Of a stretch of DNA of 64,000 nucleotides, positions 62,001 through 64,000 are shown piece by piece. The stretch's first letter is position 1; every line of letters starts with the position of its first letter. A program made the translations under genes and the position numbers. The DNA comes from Gymnorhina tibicen (taxonomy: Eukaryota; Chordata; Aves; Passeriformes; Artamidae): contig VXAZ01006883.1 of NCBI GenBank assembly GCA_013399875.1, forward strand, positions 73,790-137,789, read 5' to 3'. The notes under the pieces were generated by a model, which did not search any database, had not been told where the DNA came from, and saw nothing but the letters and a program-made list of their open reading frames with translations.

Positions 62001-63035
62001 ACTGCGCTGTGGGACATTAAATAACATCATGTAGACTCATGGGTGTTCTTTGGAAGGTTTCAGTCATTAGGATTCCCACACAAACAAATTCTAAACACCC
62101 ACTCTGTCACATTTCAAACTCTGGTCATTTTATATCTCTACATCAGAAAGTGCATTTAAATTTAAACCAGAATTTACATTGAGAGGAAAGACAATTTTCC
62201 CATATTTTATTTGGAGAGAACATTTTATAGCAAAATATTTTATCTTTGCATTCCAATTTAGAATGTAAAAAAAAAAAAAAAAAGTGCAATGCAATGTTTT
62301 CTACTGAAGTAGGGAAGAATTGGGAGAGGAATTAGGAGGACAAAGTGCTCATTAGCTGAAAAGCAGATGGTAGTCAGCTGGAGTATAATCAGAACAATCT
62401 TGCATAGCTTTGTCTTTTTACAGGTTTGAAAGGACAGCCCCAGAAAGACACACTTAAAAAAACCAAAGATTTCTACTTTTGAGGTCAATTAAGATGGAAG
62501 GGCTATTAGTAACCTTTAGGGGTCTGAGTGGGTAGGAGAGATGTTCTACAAGCTGGGGAACTCTCATACTAATCAGACACAGATCTTAAAGAAACGCTGC
62601 ATCCTTTGACTGCACAGTCAGGCTTAACACTCATTTTATGCCCCTGCATTGTTTGCAAAGGACACCTGATTTCACTTCACTTTTATTTAAATAAATTTAT
62701 TTACTTCATTTGACTAATTAGCTGTACAAGGAAGCAGATAACTTTTCTGTTTACAAAAAAAGAACCTTGGAACTGGAGATCCCCCCACCCCCCCAATAAC
62801 AAGCTAAGTAAAATATGTTTGCTACCTAATCTAGGGGATAAAGAGTAACTTTTTGGTGGCAAAACACAATATTTTCCCGATGCCTATGGTTTGAATAAAA
62901 TCTAGGGAGTTTTACACTTGGAAACACATTAATGAATTTTTGGCTTTACTTGTTGTGATTTTTTAAAATATTGTGATTATTCAGTCTGTTCCTCAATATT
63001 CAAGTTGAAACAATATAGTGAAGGTTTATCAATCT

Positions 63036-63041
63036 AATAAA
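63036..63041 (+). terminator. TMEM215: Strong poly(A) signal, candidate end of TMEM215
   Basis: AATAAA is followed about 20 bases later by GTTTTTGTGTTGTGTG and a T-run (63058-63085), a textbook downstream element on the plus strand. Confidence 0.6.
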
Positions 63042-63089
63042 AGACTTTAATAAGTCAGTTTTTGTGTTGTGTGATTTTTTTTTTAATGT

Positions 63090-64000
63090 TCCTGCCTGTA
63101 TTCTCACTGCCAGGTAGATAGAGCTGTAATAAGCAATAATCAGAATGCACAATCTTTCCATAAAATCACCACATCATGAATAGAGTGTTAGTGTCCTCTG
63201 TATCATCTTGCATGACTGTAGAAAATGAATGGCCACTGAATGAAGAAATGAAGTGATCTATAAGGTACATGCCACCTTCACTTCTTCAGCTCTGTTACTG
63301 CAATTGCTTTCCCATTTTCTGGCACAGATATAATCATCAAGAAAAGGAAGAACACATCACATACTTTTAGTACAGAGTGCCATTTCAGAAAAGAATGCTT
63401 GCTAGTTTAGCTGACTAGCTCCAAATCTGGGATGAGAATCTCTGTGGATTTAAAGCATTTCACAGATGAGCACTGTGCTGGTTATCATGCTTCAGCTTTA
63501 CCAGCTGGTAAATGCTTTTCTGCATCTGAAATATGGCTGTAGTCATTGACTACATTTGTCAAAATGTCTGAAATTAACCTTAAACTACCTGTCAGTTGAC
63601 TGAGGACACTTCTGTTTGTATCTGTAATGTTCACTACTGTACTTCTATCTTCCAAAGTCAGTCATATCATCGCAGTCATCAGACAAACTGACATTAATGA
63701 GGACTAGTGCTTGAAGTTGCAGGAAAGATATGACAGATTCAACAGTCCTGAAAATAATCTAGTTCTCATTCTGGAGGTGCTCTGTCCGAGAAGAGGATCA
63801 GAAAGTAACAATAAAACTGAGGTAGGCTGACCCAAGCACTCTTCCAGCTGTACTTCTTTCTAGAAAACCACCAGGCTCTAAGCCTTCTGAAGTCAGTAAG
63901 TCTCTGCTGTCTTCAGCAGAACTTGGATACTACCCAAGGACTTCTCAGTGGTGAAAGCTGTCAATCCAGCAAGCTTGCCATTGGTCCCTCATCACTCATT
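63090..64000. other. Intergenic sequence, nothing recognised
   Basis: No exon, RNA gene or repeat recognised in the last 0.9 kb. Confidence 0.5.

Larger units (their letters stand above)
55997..63060 (+). other. TMEM215: Candidate TMEM215 3'UTR (inferred extent)
   Basis: No other gene is recognised between the stop codon and a strong poly(A) signal at 63036. Earlier AATAAA words occur near 57794, 58682, 59090 and 62894, so shorter forms are likely. The region is AT-rich and holds no LTR or CR1 that I could identify, unlike the intergenic DNA before the gene. That absence supports some constraint. The full extent is an inference. Confidence 0.4.

Noticed and set aside
1..64000. CRISPR arrays, operons, tRNA or rRNA genes
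   Set aside because: No regularly spaced repeats, no cloverleaf or rRNA text seen; the DNA is vertebrate nuclear.

Overview
The window is vertebrate nuclear DNA from a bird, probably a songbird. Two protein-coding genes are recognised with confidence: TOPORS (minus strand, coding exon 7202-10183) and TMEM215 (plus strand, single coding exon 55274-55996). Both belong to the block syntenic with human 9p21, which in birds lies on the Z chromosome (established knowledge; the chromosome itself cannot be read from this sequence). The bird assignment rests on several CR1 LINE fragments with typical avian reverse-transcriptase text and on at least six related ERVL-type LTRs. The songbird assignment is inference from the LTR style.

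Layout. 1-6.6 kb: intergenic DNA with a likely LTR (631-1014), a solo ERVL-type LTR (3428-3968), a CR1 endonuclease fragment (4390-4990, minus) and an unassigned, coding-like but broken stretch. 6.69-12.06 kb: the TOPORS gene on the minus strand, with poly(A) signal, 3'UTR, large coding exon, splice acceptor at 10187, an intron holding an LTR, splice donor at 11807, and a CpG-island promoter with a 9-base gap. 12.4-22 kb: no recognised gene; a shrunken two-LTR provirus (15088-17320) and a CR1 (about 18061-19380). 22.1-35.9 kb: two inverted copies of one LTR-like element (22093-23082 and 35411-35851) flank a partial second copy of TOPORS (28263-30849) that is split by endogenous-retrovirus-like sequence. 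35.9-54.5 kb: intergenic DNA with CR1s into which LTRs have inserted; two LTRs keep exact 5-bp target-site duplications. 54.5-63.1 kb: the TMEM215 CpG island, the coding exon and a candidate 7-kb 3'UTR ending at a strong poly(A) signal.

The most interesting signal is the partial TOPORS copy. Its 1,226-bp RING-side part differs from TOPORS at only three positions, all in the 260 bp next to the retroviral insert, while the 178-bp part beyond the insert differs at roughly 12 positions. This is the pattern expected of recent gene conversion into an older pseudogene, or of two duplications of different age. The copy keeps an open frame through the complete RING finger and runs into the LTR sequence, but it has no start codon before the RING.

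No functional cooperation between TOPORS (nuclear ubiquitin/SUMO ligase) and TMEM215 (small two-pass membrane protein) is implied; they are neighbours by conserved synteny. No CRISPR array, operon or prokaryotic feature is present.
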